DNA of 64,000 nt from Prosopocoilus inquinatus. Taxonomy: Eukaryota; Arthropoda; Insecta; Coleoptera; Lucanidae. This document shows positions 63,522 through 64,000 of this stretch, piece by piece. Below the pieces are notes generated by a model that ran no database searches, was not told where the DNA came from, and saw only the letters and a list, made by a program, of their open reading frames with translations. The stretch's first letter is position 1, and each line of letters begins with the position of its first letter. Made by a program: the position numbers and the translations under genes. The stretch covers positions 4,030,001 to 4,094,000 of the forward strand of contig CM069876.1 of assembly GCA_036172665.1 (NCBI GenBank), in the 5' to 3' direction.

Positions 63522-64000
63522 ACATTGTCGCTTTGTCTTCCAGAAATAATATGGTTTGAAATGCTAGCTTCCTATTTGTCTTTTGCATCAAATATTCTAA
63601 CGTCACCTTTTCTCCATTGGTTGAGCCTTTTTGATCCGTCTAAGCAATTGAAGGAGACGGAAATGCGTCCTGGTGCGGTGTGATTTTACGACAGTTCGAA
63701 GCAAATCTTGCTTCATCATTTCGTGAATCTGTTCAATTAAAGATCGCAAGATTCAATGAAACGGTTTATCTGGTAGTTAAGTGACTCGACTAGTCTTCAG
63801 AAGTACTAAATTGCCTTTTAATTTCAAACGAACTGTTGAATTTAGACAGGTATGTTTAACCTAGTTATTAATCTCTCTCTTTCGTTAAAATCGTTTTACG
63901 AGGAGCTTCCTTCAACGGGGAGCTTGTTTAACTGGTGCTTTTCTTTTAAATTGGAGCTACATGTATTGAAGTTGATTGGGCTCTTATTTTCCGAATATAT
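63522..64000. other. Unassigned DNA at the window end
   Basis: No gene recognised. If the LTR before it belongs to a full element, internal sequence would start here, but no Gag reading is visible. Confidence 0.35.

Noticed and set aside
1..64000. CRISPR arrays, rRNA or tRNA genes, bacterial operons
   Set aside because: No regularly spaced identical short repeats, no rRNA-like or cloverleaf sequence, and no ribosome-binding-site-linked gene runs; the content is eukaryotic transposable elements.

Overview
This 64 kb window looks like intergenic or intronic DNA from an arthropod, most likely an insect (beetle-like in repeat content, but this is inference). It is AT-rich, has no operons, and is almost entirely transposable elements in every state of decay. 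No complete host gene can be supported. The only host-gene hint is a candidate first coding exon near 25.1 kb (short start-to-splice-donor exon with a TATA-like box upstream) and some weaker CpG-rich or splice-donor-bearing blocks (12.4, 21.2, 48.3, 52.3 kb).

Layout. 1-9.8 kb: AT-rich DNA with LINE relics (1.6-2.6 kb plus, 2.75-3.14 kb minus), a 2.6 kb foldback element with long inverted arms and a 7-bp target duplication (3367-5974), a 0.25 kb direct duplication (7.1 and 7.6 kb), and a LINE fragment (8.7-9.8 kb minus) split by a hAT element (9829-11551) that carries older nested repeats. 11.6-18 kb: small MITEs, a perfect 34-bp-arm palindrome (14009-14078), and a second hAT element (14255-16267, perfect 8-bp target duplication) with a third element nested in it. 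18.2-24.2 kb: a Penelope-like element (PLE) 3' end with a GIY-YIG domain followed by a hammerhead-like motif, then a 5 kb composite inverted structure holding two palindromic elements, one split by a solo LTR. 24.2-37 kb: candidate exon, Harbinger-type MITE, dead Tc1 element, a LINE (29.7-32.8 kb plus) interrupted by a ribozyme-bearing insertion, an older LINE (33.1-36.1 kb minus) and another ribozyme-bearing insertion. 37.2-47.6 kb: a solo LTR, a 44-bp micro-insertion, and a young intact Ty3/Gypsy retrotransposon with two nearly identical 1.3 kb LTRs and one 1517-residue Gag-Pol frame. 47.6-64 kb: tandem duplication, decayed PLE, a third ribozyme-bearing insertion holding two ribozymes, LINE relic, MITEs, a hAT element, a dead IS630/Tc1/mariner-type element and a diverged LTR related to the Gypsy LTR.

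The most interesting system is a short non-coding repeat family at 30952-31365, 36323-36594 and 50245-50897, with fragments at 10.4, 11.2 and 38.1 kb. Its body contains a 65-nt type I hammerhead self-cleaving ribozyme with every core residue present and all stems formed; there are four complete copies on both strands. Copies are joined head-to-head and flanked by target duplications of about 10-13 bp, without a poly-A tail. A distinct hammerhead-like motif lies about 100 nt past the stop codon of the PLE at 18.4 kb, which ties this ribozyme class to Penelope-like retroelements. The family looks like a non-autonomous hammerhead retroelement mobilised by a PLE; the mobilising partner is inferred, not shown.
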